From Termitomyces sp. T153 (taxonomy: Eukaryota; Basidiomycota; Agaricomycetes; Agaricales; Lyophyllaceae), in assembly GCA_018296165.2 (NCBI GenBank), contig JACKQL020000025.1, positions 496,001 to 560,000 on the forward strand: a stretch of DNA of 64,000 bases, given 5' to 3'. Under the pieces are notes generated by a model, which saw only the letters and a program-made list of their open reading frames with translations, had not been told where the DNA came from and did not search any database. This document shows, piece after piece, positions 10,092 through 21,663 of this stretch; within the stretch, counting starts at the first letter, position 1; each line of letters starts with the position of its first letter. The position numbers and the translations under genes were made by a program.

Positions 10092-10377
10092 ATGTTACCA
10101 CCATTCACCTCCTGCCCTCCATTGCAGAGATCTGGGCTAGCCAGACTACATCCCAGAGGCTGGCTCAGGCCTTCACTACTAACACCACACCTAAGGAGTT
10201 CTGGGAAGTGGTACTCCCCTACTTGCATGCATTTGAGGATGTGTTCTCCAAGGCCTCCTTTGACTCACTTCCAGAGCACAAGAGGTGGGACCATGTCATT
10301 GAACTGATGCCTGACTCTGCACCTTCTAGCTGTAAGGTCTACTCCCTTGTGCCCAGAGAGCAGGACAAGCTCAATGC
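10092..10377 (+). pseudogene. B1 pre-RT and start of RT
   Basis: Encodes the linker and N-terminal RT residues (FEDVFSKASFDSLPEHKRWDH near 10231-10293; YSLVPREQDKLNA at the end). The frame stops matching at 10377, where the C1 LTR begins, and matching codons resume at 22768. It is therefore one exon-like half of a split RT. Confidence 0.8.
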
Positions 10378-11481
10378 TGATGAGCCCCAGTTATTGCTGA
10401 GCACCATTTTTTGGCATTTTGGACTTAGCGGCAGCTGACTACCTTGAATCCGACACAAGTCACAACACTTAGCACATGAGACCTAGCCTGAGGATTGGAC
10501 CGAAGCACAAGACTTACCAATCACAAGAAACATCACGTGGAGTCTGGAACTTGGGCCTAAATCATCAAGGCCTAGACCCTCCCTAGCGATGATTATTAGC
10601 GACCATAGCAACTCTAGTGATAAAATGGCATTCTCTTACTATATATGGACAAATTATCAGATGCATACCTTTTTACTATCATTTCTTTTGCCAAGCTTAC
10701 CAACATACTTGAATGGCATCTATGCTTCAGGTATTGACATCGGACTTGTTACTTTTTGGTTTTATTCGCAATTAGGTGCCACCAAGACTTTGCCTATGAT
10801 TTTTCACTTAGTTACAGACTGATGCCTTGTATGCACCCTAAACACAGTGACAGATGCCATTGCTAGTGGTGCCTATTTGTTTACTTTCCCATACTATACT
10901 TTGAAATGTATAAATACTGACTGTACATAGACACTAAAACAGAGAACAATTGGAAAACTGCTATCTTTGAGCTTACCAGCAAGAGATTTCACTTTGCCTC
11001 TTTTGCTCTTTTATCACCTTCAACCCAGGCTTAGTGATAAGCCTTCTTGACTTCGACCTCAACTTAGTGTGGTGCCAACTGCAGGTGCCTATTTTAGTTA
11101 ATCCAACTTAACAATGCTAGCGACTATGGCTAGTGACCAGTTTACATTTGTTCCTTAATTTTAGTCTTCCTGTTACTGCCTTTCCCCATCTCTACCCTAT
11201 TCCCTCACTCTCCACTACCTCCATTAAGGAGGCACTTTGTCTTAGCGACATTACTGGTCTTTACTCTTTTTCTCTCCTTATCATCACTAGTGACTTCTGC
11301 TAGCAATAGCAACTTCTTTTGACTTCACTCCACAACACAACTTTTGCTCTAGTTCTCTGGGACAGTTACTGACTCACCCTCAACTATTAACTTCCTACTG
11401 CCAGCTACCCTATCTAGTGACTAGTGTTAGGTCCTCTTTTTAGGTTTCCTGCACGGCACTAGGCGGCATAGGAGCACATCA
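10378..11481 (+). repeat. C1 5' LTR (1104 bp) with eight TAGCGAC-type heptamers
   Basis: Termini TGATGAGC and CACATCA, with TGATG/CATCA inverted. Heptamers TAGCGAC, TAGTGAC or TAGCAAC start at 10597, 10606, 11118, 11131, 11243, 11288, 11307 and 11415, all on the plus strand. The 3' LTR (21664-22767) is the same length and differs mainly by transitions. Confidence 0.9.
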
Positions 11482-11842
11482 TTTTGGAGCCCACCACAAG
11501 GGACTTTGAAGTTAACCATTCTGCCAGAAACCAGAGCTCAAGCAAAATGTCACTTGGAAAACCTTGTCAAATCACCTCTGCCTTCATTTTTGACCCCTCA
11601 GCACTCTTTGCCAGCAGCCTGTCCTTGACCTCTTGCCAATGAACTCAAAACCACTAAAAACCTTCATGATGTTAGCAAAATCCTTGCCAATTTTCCAGGT
11701 GCCTTTATTGAAAGTTTCCTCAACACACCACTTTCACCTTTGACCCCGACTGACTCTATCTTTTTCCCAGAAGCCCAATCTATCCATTCATTACCAACTA
11801 ACCCCCTTCCTTCGCTAAACCTGACAATTGCTAATATGAACA
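11482..11842 (+). other. C1 leader with TGG-type primer-binding site
   Basis: Three bases after the LTR comes TGGAGCCCACCA (11485-11496), the form expected of a tRNA-primed PBS and unlike the self-complementary sites of families A and B. The rest, up to the gag start region, shows no ORF I can support. Confidence 0.5.
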
Positions 11843-14214
11843 ATGACCCTGCCACTTAGCATGCTAGAATGCCACCATGCAACAACACAACTGCACCTAA
11901 ATGGGATGAGAGTCGCCCTAGGGAACTCCCCCAATACTTCAAGGAACTGGAATATCTCTTCACTGACTGCAGCATCACTGACGACACCCAGAAGAAGGAA
12001 TATGCATCACAATACATCTCTTATGACACAGCAGAAACCTGGCTTGGCTTACCTGAATTTGGTGACAATATTGGCAACAACACTCCCTGACCATATACTT
12101 ACCAGGAATGGAAATTGGCAGTGCTTAGGCTGTACCCTGGCACTGACGCTAGCACTTGTTATAACCTTGGTGACTTGGAACAACTGGTCAACCAGACTTT
12201 CAACAGTGGTTTAGCAACTTTGGGAAGGTTCTCTGATTACTACAGGGATTTCCAATGTATTGCCAGATGGTTACTCGCTAACAGTAAACTCTATTGTAAT
12301 GAGGAACATCGCTTGTTCCAACAAGGTATCCTTACATTGCTATGGTCCAAAATCGTTTGCTGCCTCGAAATCACTCTTCCCAACCACCATCCTGAGGACC
12401 CTTATGATGTTGACCAGGTTTTTGAGGGCACCAAATGGGTTTTAAAGGGAACAGACACCTCTATGACCAAGACCAGCAATGGCACCAGTAGTATTCCTTT
12501 GTCATTGCCAATTGCTAATGCACCAGCTGCCCCTTTGCCTATGCCTAAGTGAGAAACTTTGGAATTAACAACCACCACAGCAATAATTAGTGCCTTGGAA
12601 CATTTGGAAGCTCTTTTGACAAATGGTAATGCCCAACCTCGTCAACAGTTTGCTAACAGCACTTGCCACTTTTGTGGTGAAATTGGTCACACCATGGTCC
12701 AAGGCACATGTATAAAACTGGAGCAAATGATTCAACAGGGTAAGGTTCATTGGAATGCTGAAGGAAAGATCATTTTACCATCAGGTGCTATGATCCCTAA
12801 TTATTTTGGCAAGTGACTATATATGGAACACATTGAGGAATGGCACAGGCTTAACCCAGGACAAATTGTTACTGGCAGACTCTCTTCCAATGCTAACCCA
12901 GATCCTGAGCAAGCGGCTATGCAGCAGTTGCTAGTCCACGAAGTAATGCAACAGGATGTTGCTATGGGCTGAGTGCTAAGCAAGGAAGAACAGATCAAGG
13001 CTTTGGAACATGAACTCTTTGCACTCAGGCAACCTAGTGAAAAGTTTGATGGCGTACAAGTCCCCCGCATGGCTTATTGACCAGCAAATGATACTCCAAA
13101 GGCAACACCCCCAACTAGCAACACCTCAGTGACTTCATCCTCTTCTGATTCAACTCCAGCTCCTGCTGCTAAGCCTGCAGACAAAGGCAAAGCATCTGAA
13201 CGTACCGTTGCTAATGAACAACTGCCCATCGCTAAGGAACCTGCCACTCAGCCTCCCATTCACCCATTTTCTGGCATCCCTGGTTGCTATGTACCTCCTG
13301 TTAACAGGAATGTCACTGCTCCTGACCAAACTAACAATGGTGCATATCAAACTATGCCACCCATTTATGACATTGAGCAGTCCAAGGCAGTTTTTGAATG
13401 GGTTTTAAGCACCAAGGTTACAGTATCAGTTGGCAAACTTTGCTCAGTATTACAGGACATCTGGAATCATTTTAGAACAGCAGTTATGCCCAAACAACTA
13501 GTAGGCACTAGCACTAATATGGTACAGGACCCCAGCAACATTTTTGAAGATATATTGCTGACTTTCACTACTGAAGAACCCCAGTTTTTGCTAGGATCTA
13601 ACATTGATACTGCTAACAGACTTACCTCGGATAAGGCACCCTTCACATCTGTTGACCCTGTCAAAGCCTACATCGATTCGCTACCCCATGGAGAAGAGCC
13701 TGTGGTGCTCACTGTCACTAAGGATTCTCAGTCACTTCATACTGTCATGATGCTGATCAACAACAAAGAGGAAGTGGAATGCATTCACAACAGTGGCTCA
13801 CAGATTATTTCAATGTCAGTGGAAATTGCCAGTGACCTGGGACTATCCTACAATCCCAACATAGTTTTAAACATGCAGAGCACTAATGGCACCATGGACC
13901 AATTGCTAGGACTTGCTTAAAATGTACCATGTACTATTGGTGACATTATGGTTTATCTCCAAATCCATGTTTTATGGTCTCCCACCTATGACATTCTACT
14001 TGGACGCCCCTTTGATGTATTAACTCGAAGTACAATCAACACGCTTAGCGACGTCAAAACTACTATAACAATCACAGACCCCAATACTGGCCAATGGCGC
14101 ACTATCCCTACCTTTCCTTGCAGCAAATCCAAAAGGAACCACCACCAGAATGTTCACTTTGAAACAGAAGCACCCCATTGTTTTCATTGCCAAAGGCATG
14201 GACAAAGAAGATAG
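11836..14214 (+). pseudogene. C1 gag-protease, one frame with several nonsense codons
   Basis: A single plus-strand frame runs from about 11836 to 14214, broken by stops near 12088, 12550, 12814, 12970, 13078 and 13918. It carries a gag-like domain (11869-12540) and an unusual knuckle CHFCGEIGHTMVQGTC near 12664-12712, where the spacing before the last Cys is longer than the usual CCHC. A protease follows, with NSGSQ near 13790-13805 where DSGSQ would be expected, so the catalytic Asp is lost. The ILLGRPFDV block near 13994-14020 closes the protease. The gag and protease frames are shared here, without a separate gag stop. Confidence 0.75.
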
Positions 14215-16300
14215 CAACATAGCGATCATTATTAGCTATGACCATTCAACTGGTCTAGCAACTTGTATAGCTTCTTGTGATTTGGACAATGACATTTTAC
14301 TTACTAATTCTGACACACAGACTAATCCTGCACTAGCATACCTTTATGCTACAGTTAGCGACATATCTGATTTGTCCCTTCCACCTCATTCTTATCTGGT
14401 TTCTGCTGATACATCTAATTCCTTGATTCTTGGACAGACTTTACCACTTGATACACATGTTACAGACATTACCTCCACCTATGTTAACATTCCATTCCCT
14501 GCTCAGTTTGTCACTAACAAACCCCTTAAGCAAAGAGGAGTTCAAATAAAGAAGAAGTACAAACCCATCGCCATGAAAACCAAACCAGTTGCCAGCCACA
14601 TTAGCGAGGATTTCCAAATTGAGCACCAGATTATTGGCAATCTGCTAGCAAAAATCCCTCAGCTCAATCCAAATCCACCACCTTTTGTCCTGACAAAGTG
14701 ATTCACTAGTGAACGACAAGCAAAACTTGTTAAGGACCACAATACAGGATTCCTCACTACCAGCAAAATCAACATACTAGTTGACATGGTTGCTAAGCAG
14801 AAAAATGCTTTTGCTTGGGAAGATTCTGAACAAGGAAGTTTGCGCCCCATCTTTTTCGTGCCAGTATGCATACCAACAATTCTGCATGTACTGTGGGTCC
14901 AGCATAATTGCCCCATACCCCCAAGGACTAGAAAAGGAAGTATGCAAGATTATTCATGACAAGATTAGCACTGGTGTTTATGAATCTTCAAACTCTGCTT
15001 ACCGCTTGCGATGGGTTTGTGTTCTCAAGAAGAATGGTAAGCTCAGAATTGTGCACAGTCTTGAGCCACTAGACTGTGTCACCATTTGCCATTCTGGAGT
15101 ACCACCCTTTCCAGACCACATTGCAGAATCTTTTGCTGGATGTATCTGTGGCACCACTCTCAACCTCTATGTTGGCTACAATGAGTGACTTATCAACCCT
15201 GCTTCATGTGACTTAATGACATTCCAGACTCTGTTTGGTGCTCTTCACTTAGTAACCTTGCCAATGGGATGGACCAACTCTGTGCCTATTTTTCACGATG
15301 ACATTACTTTCATTTTGCAGCAAGAGATCCCCCATAACATGCTCAGCTTTATTGACAATGTTGGTGCTAAAGGACCCAAGGACTGGAAGATTGTTAATGA
15401 TAAACCCACTAAGCATCCTGCTAATCCAAACATTCACCTAGCACTATGGGAGTTCTTTGAGCTTCTCAACAGGGTTCTCCAGCGAATGAAATATTGCGGT
15501 GGCACTTTTTCTGGTCACAAACTTGTTCTTTGTGCCCTGACCTTCAAGATTCTAGGTCATGTTTGCACTCCTAGTAGTCAAATCCCTGACAAAAGTCACT
15601 TAACCCTAATTGAGCAGTGGGGCCCTTGCAAGTCACTATCAGAAGTCCAAGCCTTTCTGGGTACAATTGGGGTACTTAGGATTTTCGTCAAGAACTTTGC
15701 CCATTGAGCCAACAACCTAACAAAACTTACTCATGTTGGTGTCCCTTTTGAGTTTGGCCCTGACCAGATAAATGCTCAATGTGACCTCGTGAAAGCCTTA
15801 CAAGATGCTAAGCCCCTAGTTCCTATTGACTATGAATTGTCTGACCCTGTCATCTTAGCAGTGGACACCTCATACATAGCGGTCAGATATTACCTTTGCC
15901 AGTGCACTAGCAACAATTGCAAGGAACGCCACTACAACTACTTTGGATCGATTACGCTAAACAACAGAGAAGCCAGATTCAGTCAGCCCAAGTTGGAACT
16001 CTATGGCCTTTATTGAGTGCTACAAGCTTTACGGATGTACCTCATTGGTGTTAGGAACCTTATCATCAAAGTTGACACTCGCTACATTAAGGGTATGCTT
16101 CAGAACCCTGACATCCAGCCTTCTGCTAGCATGAACCACTGGATTATGATGATTTTGATGTTTCACTTCAAGCTGGTCCATGTCAAAGGAACTTTCCATG
16201 GCCCCAATGGTCTTTCCTGACACCTGCCACAGCCTGGTGACCCTCCAGCTGATGATAGTGACAACTCCATTTATGAGGATTGGATAGATCACTTACATGG
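14215..16300 (+). pseudogene. C1 RT and RNase H remnant
   Basis: RT block near 14945-15180 (LEKEVCKIIHDK, KKNGKLRIVHSLEPL) and 15216-15320 (TFQTLFGALHLVTLPMGWTN). The catalytic YxDD is replaced by FIDN near 15346-15357. RNase H follows (ILAVDTSYIAVRYYLCQC near 15855-15905; LKLELYGLY near 15990; VDTRYIKGML near 16072-16100). Frame changes near 14925 and stops at 15186, 15706 and 16015 inactivate it. It belongs to the agaricomycete gypsy group whose RT reads PMGWTNS. Confidence 0.75.
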
Positions 16301-16693
16301 GTTCATTCACCAAGTTCAGCTACCACTGCTGCTACTTTGCCAAGTTTCCATGGCTTCCCATCACCTACCTCCTCTGGCTGAGTATGATTATTTGCATCCT
16401 TTAGTGACTTTTGCCAGTGACACCGGCACTCCCCCCTGGTTAGCAACCAGCAACAATATTCAGCCTCTCTGAGATGATGGCACTACTACTTATAGCCATG
16501 TCCCTTGCAGTGCCAAAGCTATCACCAGCAATGCTCGTGCACTTCTAGTTAAAAAATGGCTTCACGATCTTGTCAGACCTGAGGGCCTTAGCGACAAAGA
16601 CTATGCCACTTTTGTTCACTATGCCTCTATGTTCTTCACTACCAGAGGCAAACTTTGGCAAAGAAGTTGAGGTGATGCTCATAAGCTGTTTGT
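16301..16693 (+). pseudogene. C1 RNase H to integrase linker
   Basis: Weakly coding plus-strand stretch. KKWLHDLVRPEGLSDKDY (about 16552-16606) and the following FTTRGKLWQ match the same place in C2 (37545-37580, minus strand). One TGA at about 16669 interrupts it before the nested LTR. Confidence 0.55.
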
Positions 16694-17794
16694 TGATGTG
16701 CTCCTATGCTGCCTAGTGCCATGCAGGAAACCTAAAAAGAGGACCTAACACTAGTTACTAGATAGGGTAGCTGGCAGTAGGAAGTTAATAGTTGAGGGCA
16801 AGTCAGTAACCATCCCAGAGAACTAGAGCAAAAGTTACATTGTGGAGTGAAGTCAATAGAAGTCACTATTGCTAGCAGAAGTCGCTAGTGATGATCAGGA
16901 AAGAAAAAGGGGTAAAGACAAGTAACATTGCTAAGACAAAATGCCCTCCTAACAGAGGTAGTGGAGAGTGAGGGAATAGGGTAGAGACAGGGAAAGGTGG
17001 TAACAGGAAGACTAAAATTAAGGGATGAACATAAACTGGTCACTAGCCATAGTTGCTAGCGTCATTAAGTTGGATTAACTAAAATAGGCACCTGCAGTTG
17101 GCACCACACTAAGTTGAGGTTGAAGTCGAGGAGGCTTATCACTAAGCCTGGGTCAAAGGTGATAAAAAGAGCGAAAGAGGCAAAGTGAAATCTCTTGCTG
17201 GTAAGCTCAAAGATAGCAGTTCTCTGATTGTTCATTTTTAGTGTCTATGTACAGTCAGTATTTATACATTTCAAAGTATAGTATGGGAAAGTAAACAAAT
17301 AGGCACCACTAGCAATGGCATCTGTCACTGTGTTTAGGGTGCATATGAGGCATCAGTCTGTAACTAAGTGAAAAATCATAGGCAAAGTCTTGGCGGCACC
17401 TAATTGTGAATGAAACCAAAAAGTAACAAGTCTGATGTCAATACCTGAAGCGTAGATGCCATTAAAGTATGTTGGTAAGCTCAGCAAAAGAAATGATAGT
17501 AAAAAGGTACACGTCTGATAATTTGTCCATATATAGTAAGAGATGCCATTTCATCACTAGAGTCACTAGGGTGGGTCTAGGCCTTGATGATTTAGGCCCA
17601 AGATCCAGACTCCATGTGATGTTTCTCATGATTGGTAAGTCTTGCAGTTGCTAAAGTCTCATGCTTTGGTCCAATCCTCAGGCTAAGTCTCATGTGCTGA
17701 GTGTTGTGACTTGTGTCGGATTCAAGGTAGTCAGCTGCCACTAAGTCCGAAATGCCAAAAAAAAATGGTGCTCAGTGATAACTGGGGCTCATCA
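16694..17794 (-). repeat. Solo family C LTR, inverted, inside C1
   Basis: Reverse complement of the C1 LTR (1101 bp), starting TGATGTGC and ending CTCATCA on the plus strand. It is flanked by perfect 4-bp duplications TTGT at 16690-16693 and 17795-17798. It interrupts the region between RNase H and integrase; coding resumes directly after it. Confidence 0.9.
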
Positions 17795-19032
17795 TTGTGC
17801 CTATTGCTAGTCACTTATGGGTCTTGAAAGCCATACATGACAACTTGGGTCATAGAGGACTTTTTGCTACTTGCTCAGCCCTTTTAGAATGATTTTTGTG
17901 GCCTCAAGTTAGCACTGATATAGTATGGTACCTTTGGACTTGCCACCTCTGCCAAATTCACCAGATGACCAAAGTTCTCATCCTGCCAACTGTTGCTATG
18001 CCAGCACCCTTGTTCAGCAAGATATACATGGACACCATGTTCATGCCTCCCTCTAATAAGTTCAAATATATCATTCAAGGATGTTGTTCACTAACTCATT
18101 ACCCCGAGTTTTGCATGCTTGCCAGAGAGAACACTGAAGCTATCGCTAAGTGGCTATATGAGGATGTCATCTGTCATTGGTGAGCACTTAGTGAAATTGT
18201 TACTGACAATGGACCTCCAATCCTAAAGGCAGTTACCTAATTGGCAAAGAAGTATAACTTGCACCACATCCAGATCTCTGGTTACAATAAGCATGCTAAT
18301 GGAATAGTCAAGTGGCCCCATTTCGATGTTTGCCAAGCCCTCTTCAAAGCAGTTGATGGTGATCAGTCCAGGTGGAGTACTGCTACTTACTCTGTATCTT
18401 GGTCAGAACAGGTTACTGTTCACAAGCAAATGGGTTGCTCCCCTTACTTTGTGACAACTGGTACCCACCCTCTCTTGCCAGCCAACATAGTAGAAGCAAT
18501 ATATTTGCAACTGCTGCCAAACTCGCTATTGTCAACAACAGACCTCATAGCCCACCAAGCAATTGATCTTCAATGCTGCCAAGAGGATCTTGACTGCCTT
18601 CACAGTCACGTTCTTAGTGCTTATTGCCTAGCAGCCATTCGCTTCAAAACAGAACATGCTGCTACAATCCATGATTATAACTTCAAAACAGGTGACCTCA
18701 TACTGATGAGGAATACTAGAATTGAGGTAATGCATAACAAGAAGATGAAGCCTTGTTACCTAGGCCCTCTAGTGGTAATCTCTTGCAACCATGGAGGTGC
18801 TTACATTATTTGTGAACTAGATGGCTCAGTACTACATTGCCCCATTGCCACCTTTCACTTAGTCCCCTATTTTGCTAGAGAACACATAACAGTGCCTAGC
18901 AATGCTTTCGACATTGACACCTCTCGACTCAGAGAACTGGAGCAAACTGAACTCATCAATGATGACAATACTAGTGATGTCACCAGTGAAGAAGAAAACT
19001 ACCTTTCACTAAGCCTTAGTGACTTATCTTGA
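17795..19032 (+). pseudogene. C1 integrase
   Basis: Begins with AIHDNLGHRGLFATCSALLE (near 17830-17890), the H side of the HHCC finger; CHLCQIHQMTK near 17943 completes it. Core residues appear as YMDTMFMP near 18025, VTDNGPP near 18200, and KHANGIVKWPHFDVCQAL near 18290. A C-terminal domain runs to 19032. Stops at about 17890, 18181 and 18238 replace R, W or Q codons. No chromodomain is visible; the tail is Ser/Glu-rich. Confidence 0.75.
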
Positions 19033-19611
19033 CTCTGCTTCATTTCTTATTGTGCTAATCCCTATTATCCAGAAAAACTATCATGAATACCCTACAAAAA
19101 CATTAAGTCCTTTTGTTTTCACTACTCTTTCATTGTTGTTACCTCAGTTAAGAAGCCTTTCACAGACACATTACTTTACATTTTTTTCTTGTTTCAATGC
19201 TGTGCTTGGCCCTTCTGTTGCCAGCACTTAGCACACCTCTAGAGGTATTTTGCCATGATGATCTACTGAACGTTTGCCTTCATGTGTTGCTAGCATTAGG
19301 TGACAGTTGCTAGTGCATAATGCCCCATTGATCTTGCTTTTCTCTGTTTTTATCACAAAGTTTCTGAACTATGGCCAAAATATTTTACATTTTTTGGAGC
19401 CCCTTAAGGGGGCTAGTCTATGTCCATGTTACTGACAAAAAAAAATATGTACAGGAGGCGACTGTCGCTAAGTGTCGAGGTCAGTGTTGTTATCAGGCAC
19501 CTCCACTGGATCCTCTGCCTCCTCCCAGTCTCCTTCCCCAATGTTGTTCTCCTCCTGCCAGGCCAGGAAGGCCTGACAGTCATGCCGATATCCTGCCAGA
19601 GTCACCAATGT
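19033..19611. other. C1 3' non-coding segment between convergent genes
   Basis: Lies between the integrase stop on the plus strand and the accessory gene stop on the minus strand. Contains heptamers at 19286, 19306 and 19464 but no supported ORF. Confidence 0.6.
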
Positions 19612-21490
19612 TCACTTGGCGACAGTATAACGGGCCTGTGCTGCTAACAACTCCTCCCTGGCAGCCTCCAGCTCCCTCTGGAACCGCTGTTCCACTCCTG
19701 CCGCCCTCTTGTCAAAATCTGCTAGTGATGCTGCTGATGTTAGCAGTGTCGGCCAACCCAGATCCTCGCCCAACCACTCCAGCTCGTTGTTGCCAACCTG
19801 GTGCAATGGAGTGTTGCTCCAGGTCCCCTAGCAAAGCAGTTAGCAATCAAGAAGATAGTGAAAGGAAAGAACTTACCCATTGTTGGACTTCAACCTCCTC
19901 AGCCCTTTCCTCCTCCTCATCCTCCTCAATGGTGGCTGGGGCAGCCTCAAACTCTTCCTCGCCCTCAACCTCAACATCCATGTTGCTCGCCTCCCGCTCC
20001 ACCTCAGCAACCGTCACTAAGGGAGTTGTCTCCCTCATCTCCACGTCCCCCTCTCCCTCCTTGCTAGCAACTGTTTGGGGTCGCTTAGCACTAGCAACTG
20101 ATGCAGGACTTGCTGCTCATTTTTGTGCCAGAGGCACTTCGTTGTTGTTGTTGTTGTCACCACTGTCCTCATTGTTCTCCACCCACTCCTTACTCTTTGC
20201 CTTAGCGCCCCTGCCACTCCCACTTGTCACCTCCTCCTGCGATGTCAGCAAGCTCAAGCTAGAAGGCTTAATCTTGATGGGCTCCCCTCTTCTTGCTAAC
20301 TCCCGCTGTCACTCTACAAAAGCCCTCCTGTTCCTTACTGACACCACCTTCAAAGCTATCTTCTTAGTGAACTTGCTGCCAGTGCTCCTCGATGACCATC
20401 TGCTATGCAAGCAGCTCTTCCTTGTGCTGTCGCAATGATAACAGGGCTGGACCCCTGTTGGGTACCAGCAGCCCTCTGGGTCATTATCAGCCCAGCAGTT
20501 GTCACACTGAGAACTTGTTAGCAACAAAGATTGAAATAATTGCTAAGTACTTACTGCTCCTTGCATGTGCTTATACTCTTGTCACTTCACTAGCAACACT
20601 GTCACCTTACCCTTGGCTTTCTCCAACTTCACGCCAGCTCCCAGGCCAGTGTCTACCACCATCAAGGCCTTTTGCCAACAAAGTAGGGTTGCCAAGCACT
20701 TGTCAGTAAACATTTCTTCAATTTGTTCCTGCAAGAGCAGTTAGCAACTGTCGCCAAGAGTTAGCAAAAAAGAAAAGAAAAAGACTCACCTCAATATCCT
20801 CATCCTCCTTGTCTCGTGCCTTTGCCTTCCCCTTCCCTTTGCTCCTTAGGGTTGTTGCCAATTGTGGTGACATCACCAACCCCCTAGCAATGCTGCCAGC
20901 CGCTGCCTTGGGAGTCAAGGGGCCCACCTCTTGAATGTCCCCATGATTTGCCACCTCCTCACCTCCACAACCCTTGCTCCGTCCCTCCCCCCTTGCCACC
21001 ACTAACACACCTACTGGGCACTGGAAGAAGAACTGGTCATTTGGCAACAAGTCTTCAAAAAGCTGGCATATCTTAGCAGTGTTGCTAGTGCTAGCAACTG
21101 CCAGGGCACTTACTGTCATTCCCACTGTAAGGTTGTCCATTAGGAACTCCAAGGAGGGATCGACTGGCACCTAGCAATTGCATTAGGAATGTTGCTAAGA
21201 GAAGAAAAGAAGAGACTTATCAAGTGGATGTCAAATGGGTGAACCCATTCCTCCTCCTTGTACTGCTCATATAGTTGGTGACACTCCCTCTCGACAATCG
21301 CCAACTCTGGCCACTCAACCCCACTCCCTGTGGTCTTGAACCACTGCAGCCACATCTGAAAGATAGTGGCGACTGCCAAGCAAGAATCCTTCACCAAGGA
21401 AGCATGAGCCACAGTGAGCAATTCATCAACATGTTCCAGGAAGGCATGGGCCATCATAATCTTTTCAAATTGAGAGGCAAGATTGGACAT
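19612..21490 (-). pseudogene. Antisense accessory gene of C1: multi-exon Zn2Cys6-like/coiled-coil protein, degenerate
   Basis: Model on the minus strand: exon 1 21490-21221, exon 2 21170-20790, exon 3 20728-20555, exon 4 20506-19877, exon 5 19827-19612. The introns are 50, 61, 48 and 49 nt long with GTGAGT or GTAAGT donors; the first donor has decayed to ATAAGT. Exon 2 holds a lysine-rich GKGKAKARDKEDED stretch (nuclear-signal-like). Exon 4 opens with a cysteine cluster C-x2-C-x8-C-x8-C-x2-C-x6-C (CDNC at 20503, CYHCDSTRKSC near 20440). An acidic region (about 20030-19880) and a coiled-coil tail follow. In-frame stops near 20585 and at 20309 show it is now broken. It sits in the same place and orientation as the A1 accessory gene. 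DNA binding is inferred from the cluster only. Confidence 0.6.
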
Positions 21491-21654
21491 AGCGATAAGA
21501 GCAAGATTGTAGTGGAGAGTAGATGAGAAGAAAGTGGGGATGATGAAGTTCAAGTGATACTGCCAGCCATTTTATTCGAATCTTTCTGGTGCACAGACCA
21601 AGCAATCAAGCATATGACTTCGGGGTTGACTGAGGACAGTCAATATTTCAGTAT

Positions 21655-21663
21655 GGGGGAGGA
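21655..21663 (+). promoter_or_regulatory. C1 polypurine tract
   Basis: GGGGGAGGA directly abuts the 3' LTR at 21664, the expected plus-strand primer site for reverse transcription. Confidence 0.7.

Larger units (their letters stand above)
8858..10377 (+). mobile_element. B1, 5' part: degenerate Ty3/gypsy element (gag end to RT start)
   Basis: Begins inside gag just before the zinc knuckle because A1 is inserted there, and is cut at 10377 by C1. It resumes at 22768 with the next RT codons (PSK near 22800). Coding is on the plus strand, with many C-to-T/G-to-A nonsense changes. Its family is fixed by alignment to B2 (40898-42960). Confidence 0.85.

Noticed and set aside
19371..20438. 355-codon plus-strand ORF in the C1 3' region
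   Set aside because: It is Ser/Pro/Leu-rich low-complexity shadow of the minus-strand accessory exons, which have splice sites and a cysteine cluster.
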